From Frateuria terrea (lineage in GTDB: Bacteria; Pseudomonadota; Gammaproteobacteria; Xanthomonadales; Rhodanobacteraceae), in the NCBI RefSeq assembly GCF_900115705.1, contig NZ_FOXL01000005.1, positions 290,454 through 354,453 on the forward strand: a stretch of DNA of 64,000 nt. Reading direction: 5' to 3'. This document shows, piece by piece, positions 51,137 to 63,691 of this stretch. Positions within the stretch are counted from its first letter, which is position 1. Each line of letters starts with the position of its first letter. The translations under genes and the position numbers were made by a program. Under the pieces are notes generated by a model that was not told the DNA's origin, made no database searches, and worked only from the letters and a program-made list of their open reading frames with translations.

Positions 51137-53017
51137 TTACACCGAAAGGGTCTTGAGCTTGCGGTTGCCGTGGATCAGCGCGGTGATCGCGTGGGTCACG
51201 GTGACCGAGGTGAACATCGAGGTCAGGATGCCGATCAGCAGCGTCACGCCGAAGCCCTTGATCGGACCCGAGCCCATGGTGGTGAGCGCCAGCGCGGCGA
51301 TCAGGTGGGTGACGTTGGCATCGAGAATGGTCGCCCAGGCCTTGTCGTAGCCGGCGCGGATGGCCGCGTGCGGGCTGGAGCCGTTGCGCAGTTCCTCACG
51401 CACGCGCTCGCAGATCAGCACGTTGGCGTCGATCGCCATGCCCAGCGTCAACACGATACCGGCGATGCCCGGCATGGTCAGGGTCACGCCGATCATCGAC
51501 ATCACCGCGACCAGGATCACCAGGTTGAAGAACAATGCGATGTCGGCCACCAGGCCGAACAGGTGGTAGTAGATCGCCGCCGCCAGCAACACCAGCCCCA
51601 GGCCCAGCAGCACCGCGCGCAAGCCCTTCTGGATGTTGTCCTGGCCCATGCTCGGGCCGATCACCGACTGCGAGGCGATGTTCATCGGCGCAGCGAGCGA
51701 GCCGCCCTTGAGCAGCAGGGCAAGTTCGGAAGCTTCCTTCGGATTGGCCAGGCCGGTGGTCTGGAACTGTTTGCCGAACACGCCCTGGATCGTCGCGTCG
51801 CTGATCACCTCCTGGGTGGTGTGCGGCACCTGCACTTCCTTGCCGTCGACGATCTTGGTGTCGTAGACGGTCTCCACGTACACCACGGCCATCGGCTTGC
51901 CGACATTGGCGCTGGTGAAGTCGAGCATCTTCTTGGCGCCCGAGGCGCTCAGCGTTACGTCCACCTTCGGCGTGCCGCTCTGCTGGTCGACGCCGGAGGA
52001 CGCATCCACCAGTTCGTCGCCGGTGGCAATGATGCGCTTGCTGACCAGCACCGGGCGGTTGGTGCCGCGCTCGTAGTAGAGGTTGGCGTCCGGCGGAACG
52101 TTGCCGGTGCGCGCGGCCTCGACGGCACGCGGATCGCCCGGATAGCCAATGCCGGCGCGGTATTCCAGCGTCGCGATCGCGCCGATCACTTTCTTCGCTT
52201 CGGCCGGGTTCTGCACGCCGGCCAGCTCCACCACGATCTGGTCTTCGCCCTGCTGCTGGATCAGCGGCTCGGACACACCCAGCGCGTTGATGCGGTTGCG
52301 CAGCGTGGCGGTGTTCTGGCGGATGGTGGCCAGCGCCAGTTCGCGCAGCTTCTCCGGCTTGACCGAGGCGGTGAGCAGGAAGCGATCGCCGGTGCTGGCG
52401 CCGTCGCGCACCACCAGGTCCGGGTATTCGGTGGCGATCGCGTCGCTGGCGGCGCTGCGGTCGGCCGCCGAGCGCAGCACCACGCCGATGCCCTGCCCGC
52501 GCTGGGCGTTGCGGGTCACCGACTCGTAGCGGATGTTCTTTTCGCGCAACAGGCTGCGGATGTCGTCGGCATAGCGCTCTTCCTGCTTGTCGACGACCGC
52601 GTTCTGGTCGACCGCCATCAGGAAGTGCACGCCGCCCTGCAGGTCCAGGCCCAGCGGCATCGAGCTGGCGTGGATGGCGCGCAGCCAGCCCGGCACGGTC
52701 GAGGCGAGGTTGAGCGCCACGGTGTAGTTGTCGCCCAGCGCGCCCTTGACCACGTCGGCGGCCTTGGCCTGCACGTCGGCATTGGGGAAGTCGGCCACCA
52801 GGTGGTCGCCTTCGATCGCCAGGCCGCTGTACGCCACCTTCTGCGCCGTCAGCGCATCGGCGACCTTCTGCTTGACCGAGGCATCGAGCGGTGCGCCGTG
52901 GGTGGCGAGCACCTGCACCGACGGCACCGGCGGGAACGCGTTGGGCAGCGCGTAGATGATGCCGAACAGCAATACCAACGCGACCAGCGCGTATTTCCAG
53001 CGTGGAAAGTCACTCAT
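51137..53017 (-). CDS. secD: Protein translocase subunit SecD
   Basis: A 626-residue inner-membrane protein with six spans. An N-terminal span (KYALVALVLLFGIIYALPNAFP) precedes a large periplasmic P1 domain. Typical motifs are PLGLDLQGGVHFLMAVD, RNRINALGVSEPLIQQQGEDQIVVEL, GTLEYRAG-like IATLEYRAG and the C-terminal TLTMPGIAGIVLTLGMAIDANVLICERVREEL. It works with SecF. It is the fourth gene of queA-tgt-yajC-secD-secF. Confidence 0.97.
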   Translation of the reverse strand: MSDFPRWKYALVALVLLFGIIYALPNAFPPVPSVQVLATHGAPLDASVKQKVADALTAQKVAYSGLAIEGDHLVADFPNADVQAKAADVVKGALGDNYTVALNLASTVPGWLRAIHASSMPLGLDLQGGVHFLMAVDQNAVVDKQEERYADDIRSLLREKNIRYESVTRNAQRGQGIGVVLRSAADRSAASDAIATEYPDLVVRDGASTGDRFLLTASVKPEKLRELALATIRQNTATLRNRINALGVSEPLIQQQGEDQIVVELAGVQNPAEAKKVIGAIATLEYRAGIGYPGDPRAVEAARTGNVPPDANLYYERGTNRPVLVSKRIIATGDELVDASSGVDQQSGTPKVDVTLSASGAKKMLDFTSANVGKPMAVVYVETVYDTKIVDGKEVQVPHTTQEVISDATIQGVFGKQFQTTGLANPKEASELALLLKGGSLAAPMNIASQSVIGPSMGQDNIQKGLRAVLLGLGLVLLAAAIYYHLFGLVADIALFFNLVILVAVMSMIGVTLTMPGIAGIVLTLGMAIDANVLICERVREELRNGSSPHAAIRAGYDKAWATILDANVTHLIAALALTTMGSGPIKGFGVTLLIGILTSMFTSVTVTHAITALIHGNRKLKTLSV

Positions 53018-53095
53018 GCCTGGGAAGCCCGTTTCTCGTTACGTCGAAGCCGCGGCCCCCTCGGCCCGCGGCGGATGGCCTGGCTGGCCGAAGGA

Positions 53096-53428
53096 TCAGG
53101 ACGCCTTCAGCGTGCCCTTGGGCAGCACCTGGGAAATGGCGCCCTTCTGCAGCTTGATCTTCACGTTAGGCGCGATCTCGACGGTAAGGAAGCTCTCGCC
53201 CACGTCCTCGACGCGGCCGGCGATGCCGCCGTTGCTGACCACCTCGTCGCCCTTGGCCAGCGCCGACACCAGATTGCGGTGCTCCTTCTGGCGCTTCATC
53301 TGCGGGCGGATCATCAGGAAATAGAAGATGACGAACAGCGCGATCAGCGGCAGGAAGCTGAAGAGCGGGTTGCCCGGCGCAGCGGCAGGGGCCGCCTGGG
53401 CCAGCATGAGGGAGATCGGAAGAGTCAT
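53096..53428 (-). CDS. yajC: Preprotein translocase subunit YajC
   Basis: A 110-residue protein. ATG 53428 has AGGA at a proper distance; the longer frame starts at TTG. One membrane span (NPLFSFLPLIALFVIFYFLMIRPQMKRQKEHRNLV) and a cytoplasmic domain with LAKGDEVVSNGGIAGRV and FLTVEIAPNVKIKLQKGAISQVLPKG. It associates with SecDF. It lies 78 bases upstream of secD on the same strand. A long gap separates it from tgt, so it may have its own promoter. Confidence 0.95.
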   Translation of the reverse strand: MTLPISLMLAQAAPAAAPGNPLFSFLPLIALFVIFYFLMIRPQMKRQKEHRNLVSALAKGDEVVSNGGIAGRVEDVGESFLTVEIAPNVKIKLQKGAISQVLPKGTLKAS

Positions 53429-53854
53429 CGTTTCATCCTGCAAGTAGCGGCGTGGACAAGGATTTCCGTCCGCGCCAGAAAAAGGTCTTGGATTATGCCA
53501 TGCGCCCCCAGGGCATGCACGGGAGCTTCACGCATCCCTGCATGGCGGCAGGCGGCCGGGTTTGCAAGCGGCGCGCTTTGGTAAGCGGCCCGGGGCGGGA
53601 AGTTCCCGGGGGACATCACCGGTGAAGCGCCCTGTGCGCGGCCGGCCATTTCCTCGCTGAAGAGCGCCTTCCCAACGCAGGCGCACGGCAGCCGCGCATC
53701 GGGCGCCTTGCACACGCAGGATGGGCTTGGCCTTGCTCAGCCCCGCCAGGGAGCGCGCAGTGAGGGTTCGGTATCTCGCGGCATGTCGTTCCGCCCGGAC
53801 CTCTCTCTCTTCGGGCCCCCTCCCCCGAGGGCGAAGGTTCGAGTGCCGGGCGCA
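53429..53854. other. Intergenic gap between tgt and yajC
   Basis: About 425 bases without a supported gene. The minus-strand CATAAT near 53496-53491 could be a -10 box for yajC-secDF, though no clear -35 is seen. Near 53805-53845 lies a palindromic stretch (CTCTCTCTTCGGGCCCCCTC and CCCGAGGGCGAAGG) related to family A repeats. Open frames here have low-complexity shadow translations. Confidence 0.4.
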
Positions 53855-56063
<2,209 letters not shown>

Positions 56064-56251
56064 CGGCGTGTCTCGCGGGATTCGTAAGGGCGCACCTGAG
56101 CGCAACCGCCACCCATACCGGGGCATCTGCGCAACGGTGGCGGCGACCGGCAATGATAGCTCCGGCCACCACCGTGCTGCGCTGCGCATCGGCTACACAC
56201 GGCACATCTGCTAGCTTTGCGGGCTTTGCATCGACTTGGGGACGACCCTGC

Positions 56252-58240
<1,989 letters not shown>

Positions 58241-58255
58241 GGGCCGCGCGACCCG

Positions 58256-58293
58256 CTCCCTCTCCCCTCCGGGGGGAGGGTTGGGGTGAGGGG
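58256..58293 (+). repeat. Intergenic palindromic element, family A
   Basis: CTCCCTCTCCCCTCCGGGGG followed by GAGGGTTGGGGTGAGGGG is the clearest copy of family A, with the characteristic GGGTTGGGGTGAGGGG tail. Confidence 0.65.
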
Positions 58294-58375
58294 CCGCTCT
58301 TGCGGGAAGCTCCCTCCGAGGCGTGACTTTCGTCAAGCGCCCTGGCGCCACCCACCTTTCCTGCGAGCCCCGCCC

Positions 58376-58407
58376 GCTCACCCTGCCCTCTCCCCGGAGG
58401 GAGAAGT
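58376..58407 (-). repeat. Intergenic palindromic element, family A (reverse orientation)
   Basis: GCTCACCCTGCCCTCTCCCC followed by GGAGGGAGAAG is a family A copy facing the one at 58256, making an inverted pair between the convergent carboxylase and infC genes. Confidence 0.6.
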
Positions 58408-58426
58408 TTGAAGGGCGAGGCAAAAG

Positions 58427-58455
58427 AAAAAGGCGGCCATCGCGGCCGCCTTTTT
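58427..58455 (-). terminator. Intrinsic terminator of thrS-infC
   Basis: Stem AAAAAGGCGGCC with GGCCGCCTTTTT, loop ATCGC, begins four bases after the infC stop. TTTTTCTTTT follows on the minus strand. This ends the thrS-infC transcript immediately after infC. Confidence 0.92.
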
Positions 58456-58458
58456 TTG

Positions 58459-58986
58459 TTACTGCTTCTTCTTCGGCCCGATCATCATGACCATCTGGCG
58501 CCCTTCCAGCCTAGGGAAGGATTCCACCTGGCCGTTGTCGCCGACGTCCTCCTGGATCTTCCTGGCCAGGTTCTGGCCCAGGTCCTGGTGGGACATCTCG
58601 CGGCCGCGGAAGCGGATGGTGACCTTGACCTTGTCGCCCTCTTCCAAGAAGCGAAGCATGTTGCGCAGCTTGATCTGGTAGTCGCCCACGTCCGTGACAG
58701 GACGGAACTTCACTTCCTTGATCTCGACCTGCTTCTGCTTCTTCTTGGCGGCGGACGCCTTCTTCTGGGCTTCGAACTTGAACTTGCCGTAGTCCATGAT
58801 GCGGCAGACCGGCGGGTCGCCGTTGGGCTGGATCTCGACCAGGTCCATGCCCGCTTCCTGCGCGAGGGCCAGCGCCTCGTCGCGGGTCAGGATGCCCAGC
58901 TGTTCCGAGTCGGCGCCGATCACGCGCACGCGCGGCACGCGGATTTCGAGGTTACGGCGATTGCCCTTGTTGTCGGTGGTAGCGAT
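58459..58986 (-). CDS. infC: Translation initiation factor IF-3
   Basis: A 175-residue factor if it starts at the AUC codon 58986-58984. No ATG, GTG or TTG precedes the conserved [25 protein letters not shown], and a strong GGAGG sits eight bases upstream of that AUC. GTG at 58938 would remove conserved N-terminal residues. The N-domain has [40 protein letters not shown], a lysine-rich linker, and the C-domain [28 protein letters not shown] and [14 protein letters not shown]-3 represses its own mRNA when the start codon is abnormal, as with AUU in E. coli. It lies 45 bases after thrS and ends in a terminator; rpmI and rplT do not follow. Confidence 0.95.
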   Translation of the reverse strand: MATTDNKGNRRNLEIRVPRVRVIGADSEQLGILTRDEALALAQEAGMDLVEIQPNGDPPVCRIMDYGKFKFEAQKKASAAKKKQKQVEIKEVKFRPVTDVGDYQIKLRNMLRFLEEGDKVKVTIRFRGREMSHQDLGQNLARKIQEDVGDNGQVESFPRLEGRQMVMMIGPKKKQ

Positions 58987-58999
58987 ACCACTATCCTCC
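58984..58999 (-). promoter_or_regulatory. infC: Ribosome site and AUC start codon of infC
   Basis: GGAGG (58999-58995, minus strand) is followed by eight bases and then ATC (58986-58984), the first codon of [12 protein letters not shown]. In-frame codons between are GAT, AGT and GGT, none of which can start. This arrangement fits the autoregulated infC initiation known from E. coli (AUU). Confidence 0.7.
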
Positions 59000-59031
59000 A
59001 GAAGAGTTGTTGAATTAGGCCACGCGGAACA

Positions 59032-60933
59032 TCAACGCCGCGTTTCGGCCTGAAGTCGTTCGACGAAGGCGGCCAGCGGCATGCTGCCCAGGTCCTCGCC
59101 AGAACGGGTACGCACGGAAACGGCCCCCGCTTCCTTCTCGCGGTCACCGACCACAAGGAGATAAGGGACCTTCTGCAACGTATGCTCGCGGATTTTATAG
59201 CCGACTTTTTCGTTGCGCAAATCGGCCTGGACGCGGAAGCCTTTGTCGACAAGGGCTTGCGCCACTTCCCGGACGTAGCCGGCCTGGGCGTCGGTGATCG
59301 AAAACACCGCCGCCTGTACCGGCGCCAGCCACGCCGGCAGGTTGCCGGCATGGTGCTCGATCAAAATGCCGATGAAACGCTCCATCGAACCGACGATCGC
59401 GCGGTGCAGCATCACCGGGTGGCGCTTCTGCGAGTTCTCGTCCACGAACTCGGCGCCCAGGCGCTCGGGCATCATGAAGTCGACCTGCATGGTGCCGACC
59501 TGCCAGGCGCGGCCGATCGAGTCCTTCATGTGGTACTCGATCTTCGGGCCGTAGAAGGCGCCCTCGCCGGGCAGCTCCTCCCATTGCACGCCGGCGGAGG
59601 AGAGCGCCTTGCGCAGCGCGTCCTCGGCGCGGTCCCACACCTCTTCCGAGCCGATCCGCTTGTCCGGGCGCAGCGCGATCTTCAGCGCGATGTCCTGGAA
59701 GCCGAAGTCGGCATAGACCTGCATCGCCTGCTGGTGGAAGGCGGTCACTTCCGGCTCGATCTGCTCGGGCGTGCAGAAGATGTGGCCGTCGTCCTGGGTG
59801 AAGGCACGCACGCGCATGATGCCGTGCAGCGCGCCGGAGGGCTCGTTGCGGTGGCAGCCGCCGAACTCGCCGTAGCGGATCGGCAGCTCGCGGTAGCTGT
59901 GCAGGCCGGTGTTGAAGACCTGCACGTGACCCGGGCAGTTCATCGGCTTGAGCGCGTAGGTGTGCTTCTCCGACTCGGTGAAGAACATGTTCTCCGCGTA
60001 GTTGTCCCAGTGGCCGGACTTCTTCCACAGCGACACGTCCAGCACCTGCGGGCAGCGCACCTCCTGGTAGCCACTCTTGCGGTACACGCGGCGCATGTAC
60101 TGCTCGACCTGCTGCCAGATCGCCCAGCCGTTGGGGTGCCAGAACACCATGCCGGGCGACTCTTCCTGTTGGTGGAACAGGTCCAGCGCCTTGCCGATCT
60201 TGCGGTGGTCGCGCTTCTCGGCCTCCTCCAGCTGGTGCAGGTAGGCCTTGAGATCCTTGTCGTTGAGCCAGGCAGTGCCGTAGACGCGGGTCAGCATCGC
60301 GTTGTTGCTGTCGCCGCGCCAATAGGCGCCGGCTACCTTCATCAGCTTGAACGCGCGCAGCTTGCCGGTGTTGGGCACGTGCGGGCCGCGGCAGAGGTCG
60401 GTGAACTCGCCCTGGGTATAGAGCGAGAGCTCCTCGTTGGCCGGGATCGACTCGATGATCTCGGCCTTGTAGACCTCGCCCAGGCCACGGAAGAACGCGA
60501 CCGCCTCGTCGCGCGACTTCACCGAACGCGAGACCGGGAGCGCTTCCCTGACGATCTTCTCCATCTCCGCCTCGATCTTCGCCAGGTCCTCGGGCGTGAA
60601 AGGCCGCTCATAGGCGAAGTCGTAGTAGAAGCCGTTGTCGATCACCGGACCGATCGTCACCTGCGCCCCCGGATACAGGCGCTGCACGGCCTGCGCCAGC
60701 AGGTGAGCGGTGGAGTGGCGCAGGATCTCCAGCGCCTCGGGGCTCTTCTCGGTCACGATCTCGAGGCTGGCGTCGCGCTCGATCGGAAAGCTGGCATCGA
60801 CCAGCCTGCCGTCCACCTTGCCGGCGAGCGTCGCCTTGGCCAGGCCCGCGCCGATGGAAGCGGCCACGTCCTGGACGGTCACGGGATGGTCGAACGGCCT
60901 TTTGCTGCCGTCCGGAAGGGTAACTTCGATCAT
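59032..60933 (-). CDS. thrS: Threonyl-tRNA synthetase
   Basis: A 633-residue class II synthetase. ATG 60933 gives [20 protein letters not shown], the TGS domain; an in-frame ATG upstream runs into a terminator hairpin. The editing domain follows ([20 protein letters not shown], with HxxxH-type residues), then the catalytic core with [46 protein letters not shown] (motif 2) and [20 protein letters not shown], motif 3 [22 protein letters not shown], and a C-terminal anticodon-binding domain. Upstream lies a leader peptide with three Thr codons and a terminator, so expression likely responds to charged tRNA-Thr. It forms an operon with infC. Confidence 0.97.
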   Translation of the reverse strand: MIEVTLPDGSKRPFDHPVTVQDVAASIGAGLAKATLAGKVDGRLVDASFPIERDASLEIVTEKSPEALEILRHSTAHLLAQAVQRLYPGAQVTIGPVIDNGFYYDFAYERPFTPEDLAKIEAEMEKIVREALPVSRSVKSRDEAVAFFRGLGEVYKAEIIESIPANEELSLYTQGEFTDLCRGPHVPNTGKLRAFKLMKVAGAYWRGDSNNAMLTRVYGTAWLNDKDLKAYLHQLEEAEKRDHRKIGKALDLFHQQEESPGMVFWHPNGWAIWQQVEQYMRRVYRKSGYQEVRCPQVLDVSLWKKSGHWDNYAENMFFTESEKHTYALKPMNCPGHVQVFNTGLHSYRELPIRYGEFGGCHRNEPSGALHGIMRVRAFTQDDGHIFCTPEQIEPEVTAFHQQAMQVYADFGFQDIALKIALRPDKRIGSEEVWDRAEDALRKALSSAGVQWEELPGEGAFYGPKIEYHMKDSIGRAWQVGTMQVDFMMPERLGAEFVDENSQKRHPVMLHRAIVGSMERFIGILIEHHAGNLPAWLAPVQAAVFSITDAQAGYVREVAQALVDKGFRVQADLRNEKVGYKIREHTLQKVPYLLVVGDREKEAGAVSVRTRSGEDLGSMPLAAFVERLQAETRR

Positions 60934-60954
60934 GGAAACGAACCTTCGGAAATC

Positions 60955-60976
60955 AAAAAAGGGCATGGCGCCCTTT
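60955..60976 (-). terminator. Attenuator terminator in the thrS leader
   Basis: On the minus strand AAAGGGC-GCCAT-GCCCTTT followed by TTT forms a stem of seven pairs with a run of six T residues, ending 22 bases before ATG 60933. A terminator placed just before a gene on the same strand points to attenuation. An upstream segment (CGCCTT, minus 60995-60990) can pair with AAGGGCG (60975-60969) with one bulged base and would block the stem. Confidence 0.8.
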
Positions 60977-61003
60977 CGTGTTGGAACGCAAGGCGTCGGA
61001 AGA

Positions 61004-61030
61004 TCAGCGATGAATGGTAGTAGTTGCCAT
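61004..61030 (-). CDS. Threonine-rich leader peptide of thrS
   Basis: A nine-codon minus-strand frame encoding MATTTIHR and a stop. Three consecutive threonine codons (ACT, ACT, ACC) and one isoleucine codon fill the middle; ACT is rare in this GC-rich sequence. The stop lies eight bases before the segment that could form the antiterminator. No strong ribosome site is seen (GAGC upstream). The frame is too short to be seen by ordinary gene finding. It is called from position and content, not from homology. Confidence 0.65.
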   Translation of the reverse strand: MATTTIHR

Positions 61031-61175
61031 GTCGCACGCTCGACCCGCGCTCACGCGCCGGCCACCTTGTGTTCGGTTCAGGCGGCTAGTCTAGCCGAAG
61101 AATCCGGGCGCGTGAGCGCGGTCCTCACGGCCCAGCCCGCTAGAATCGGCCGTCTCCTCCAGGAACCCGTAACGG

Positions 61176-62183
61176 ATGCGCATCCTCGTCACCGGCACGG
61201 CCGGCTTCATCGGCGCCGCGCTCGCCCAGCGCCTGCTTGCGCGCGGCGACGAAGTCCTCGGCATCGACAACCACAACGACTACTACGACCCGTCGTTGAA
61301 GGAAGCGCGCCTGGCGCAGTTCGTCGACCATGCCGCATACACCCACCTGCGCGCGGACCTGGCCGACGCCGAAGCGGTCGACCGCGCTTTCGCCCAGTTC
61401 CAGCCGCAGCGCGTGGTCAATCTGGCCGCGCAGGCAGGCGTGCGCTATTCGCTGAAGAACCCGCGCGCCTACGTGCGCAGCAACCTGGACGGGTTCCTCA
61501 ACATCCTCGAAGGCTGCCGCCACGGCAAGGTCGAGCACCTGGTCTACGCCTCATCCAGTTCCGTCTATGGGGCCAACCGCAAGATGCCCTTCGCGGTGGA
61601 GGATGCGGTCGACCACCCGGTCAGCCTGTACGCCGCCAGCAAGAAGGCCAACGAGCTGATGGCCCATGCCTACAGCCATCTTTACGGCCTGCCCACCACC
61701 GGCCTGCGCTTCTTCACGGTGTACGGTCCCTGGGGCCGTCCGGACATGTCGCCGATGCTGTTCGCCGACCGCATCAGCCGCGGCGAGCCGATCGACGTGT
61801 TCAATTTCGGCAACCACAGCCGGGACTTCACCTATATCGACGACATCGTCGAGGGCGTGGTCCGCACGCTCGACCACCCTGCGCAACCGGACCCCTCATA
61901 CGACGCCGAAAACCCCAATCCCGGCACCTCGAACGCGCCCTATCGCGTCTACAACATCGGCAACGACCAGCCGGTACAGCTGATGCGCTTCATCGAACTG
62001 CTGGAGCAGAACCTGGGCCGCACGGTGGAAAAGAACCTGCTGCCGATGCAGCCCGGCGACGTACCCGACACCTGGGCCGACGTATCGGCGCTGCGCCGGG
62101 ATGTCGGCTACGCCCCGGACACCTCGATCGAGGATGGCGTCGCGCGTTTCGTGGAGTGGTATCGGGAATACCACGGAAGCTGA
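61176..62183 (+). CDS. NAD-dependent epimerase, UDP-glucuronate 4-epimerase type
   Basis: A 335-residue extended SDR. ATG 61176 gives MRILVTGTAGFIGAALAQRLLARGDEV with the NAD motif GTAGFIG, and an AGGAA site upstream. NHNDYYDPSLKEARL, LAAQAGVRYSLKNPRAYVRSNLDGFLNILEG and the catalytic Ser-Tyr-Lys set (YASSSSVYG, SLYAASKKANE) match UDP-glucuronate 4-epimerases (CapI/WbnF type), which make UDP-galacturonate for capsule or LPS. A -10 box TAGAAT (61141-61146) lies 30 bases ahead. No polysaccharide cluster is adjacent. Confidence 0.92.
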   Translation: MRILVTGTAGFIGAALAQRLLARGDEVLGIDNHNDYYDPSLKEARLAQFVDHAAYTHLRADLADAEAVDRAFAQFQPQRVVNLAAQAGVRYSLKNPRAYVRSNLDGFLNILEGCRHGKVEHLVYASSSSVYGANRKMPFAVEDAVDHPVSLYAASKKANELMAHAYSHLYGLPTTGLRFFTVYGPWGRPDMSPMLFADRISRGEPIDVFNFGNHSRDFTYIDDIVEGVVRTLDHPAQPDPSYDAENPNPGTSNAPYRVYNIGNDQPVQLMRFIELLEQNLGRTVEKNLLPMQPGDVPDTWADVSALRRDVGYAPDTSIEDGVARFVEWYREYHGS

Positions 62184-62334
62184 CGTTCCCCCTGCCCCGT
62201 CCTGATGCGCAGGCCGGTGCCGATCCCGTCCGCGCATGCCAGGGGTTCCAGATCCAGCGTCATCGTGTGCAACCGCGCGCCCGCGGCCCCCTGGTTCTTA
62301 TGGGCCCCGGGTTGCGCGCGGCGCGGCGCGCTGC

Positions 62335-62784
62335 TCAGAACGGCTTGGCAAGCACCAGGAAGATCACACCCAACAACACCAGCACCGGCAACTCGTTGAG
62401 CCAGCGCAGCGCCCCCGCCGACGGCAGCGCGCCACCCTGCGCACAGCGCTTGAGCATCCTTCCGACCACCACGAAGTAGGCCAGCAGTACGGCTACCAGC
62501 GCCAGCTTGAGGTCGATCCAGTGCATGCCCGCCACCACGTTCGGCAACGTCGAGGGAAATACCCGCCAGCCCTGCCACAGCGCCAGCCCGAACAGGAAGG
62601 CGATGCCGAACATGTTGTGGCCGAACTTGTACAGGCGCCGGCCCATCAGCAGCAGGCGCGAACGCACCGCTGTGTCATCGCCTGCCTCGGCCAGGTTCAC
62701 CAGGATGCGCGGCAGGTAGAACACCGTCGCCATCCACGCGATGACGAAGAGCACGTGGAAGGATTTGATCCAGAGGTAGGTCAT
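62335..62784 (-). CDS. hemJ: HemJ-type protoporphyrinogen IX oxidase / CopD-like membrane protein
   Basis: A 149-residue membrane protein with four spans. ATG 62784 starts MTYLWIKSFHVLFVIAWMATVFYLPRILV, with the conserved histidine in SFHVLFVIAW. GRRLYKFGHNMFGIAFLFGLALWQG and WIDLKLALVAVLLAYFVVVGRML follow, with a conserved lysine in the third span. This matches the UPF0093/HemJ family, which oxidises protoporphyrinogen IX in bacteria lacking HemG and HemY. Some databases name it CopD-like. Heme context genes are absent. Confidence 0.85.
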   Translation of the reverse strand: MTYLWIKSFHVLFVIAWMATVFYLPRILVNLAEAGDDTAVRSRLLLMGRRLYKFGHNMFGIAFLFGLALWQGWRVFPSTLPNVVAGMHWIDLKLALVAVLLAYFVVVGRMLKRCAQGGALPSAGALRWLNELPVLVLLGVIFLVLAKPF

Positions 62785-62927
62785 GGTCGTAGCCCGGTAA
62801 CGAAACCCGGCCATTGTGGCGCACGCGACAGGCGCCTCTCTACTTGCCAGGCGCCACCGCGCGGGCCGACAACGGTCTGGCCTGCCGTCACGCAGGCATA
62901 ATCGGGCGGTCCAACCGAGTCTTCGCC

Positions 62928-63305
62928 ATGAGCCCACGCACACCTGACCCAGCCAAGCTCGACCGCATCGTTGCCGATGCCCGCCGCGCCGCCGAGCAGC
63001 GCGAGCTCGGCTACCGCGAGCGGGCATTGAAGATGTACCCATGGGTGTGCGGCCGCTGCGGACGCGAGTTCACCCGCAGCAACCTGCGCGAGCTGACCGT
63101 GCATCACCGCAACCACGACCACGACTTCAACCCGCCGGACGGCAGCAACTGGGAACTGTTGTGCGTGTACTGCCACGACAACGAGCACTCGCGCCACATC
63201 GACCACGTGCGCGGCGCCGGGTACGAGGCCGCCGCCCAGGCGCCTGCCACCGGCAACCCGTTCGCCGACCTCAAGGCGATGCTGGACGCCAAGGGCAAGC
63301 GCTGA
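62928..63305 (+). CDS. yajD: YajD-family HNH nuclease
   Basis: A 125-residue protein. ATG 62928 follows a CATAAT -10 candidate (62897-62902). It has two zinc-type pairs, CGRCGREF and CVYCHDNEH, around the HNH core LTVHHRNHDHDFNPPDGSNWELLCVYCHDNEHS. The N-terminal basic helix (RRAAEQRELGYRERALKMYP) is typical of YajD. Its in vivo target is not known; HNH nucleases cut DNA with a metal. It is divergent from hemJ. Confidence 0.9.
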   Translation: MSPRTPDPAKLDRIVADARRAAEQRELGYRERALKMYPWVCGRCGREFTRSNLRELTVHHRNHDHDFNPPDGSNWELLCVYCHDNEHSRHIDHVRGAGYEAAAQAPATGNPFADLKAMLDAKGKR

Positions 63306-63465
63306 GCGGTCATTCCGCGCACAGCACATCAGCGCAAAGCAATCGGCGGGCCTGTCCCGCCCACACCGGGCGCCGAATGCCAAGCAGGCGACGACCCCGG
63401 GTCCACCGCTCTTTCACCGCCGCGGTGCCACAAGCAAGCGCAGGACAGCCAGCCGGGAGCCTGCC

Positions 63466-63642
63466 ATGAGCGACGACCTCAACAATCGCGGTCCTGCCGA
63501 CCGCAGCCGCGTCAACCTCAACGAGGATTACGAGGCGCGTTATTGGGCGAACAAATGGGGCGTCAGCCAGGACGAACTGCGGGCCGCCGTCGAGCGTGTC
63601 GGGGTGATGGCCGACGATGTCGAGCGGGCGTTGAAGCACTGA
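63466..63642 (+). CDS. DUF3606 small protein
   Basis: A 58-residue protein from ATG 63466 with GGGAG about eight bases upstream. It reads MSDDLNNRGPADRSRVNLNE and continues DYEARYWANKWGVSQDELRAAVERVG, the DUF3606 pattern (D-R-x-R-I/V-N-x-x-E-x-YE..YW...). The role is unknown; proteins of this family are small, acidic and common in soil bacteria. No membrane or signal segment is present. Confidence 0.85.
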   Translation: MSDDLNNRGPADRSRVNLNEDYEARYWANKWGVSQDELRAAVERVGVMADDVERALKH

Positions 63643-63691
63643 ACAAGGAAGCGGGAAGCCGCCCAGGCTTACAGCCCATTCATGGAAGCGG

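Noticed and set aside
51170-53584. Plus-strand open frame of about 800 codons opposite secD and yajC
   Set aside because: The minus strand carries clear SecD and YajC. The antisense translation is rich in His, Arg, Gln and Val without domains, as is common opposite GC-rich genes.
60933-61175. T-box riboswitch for thrS
   Set aside because: No T-box core or specifier loop is seen, and these elements are typical of Gram-positive bacteria. The short Thr-rich frame explains the terminator better.
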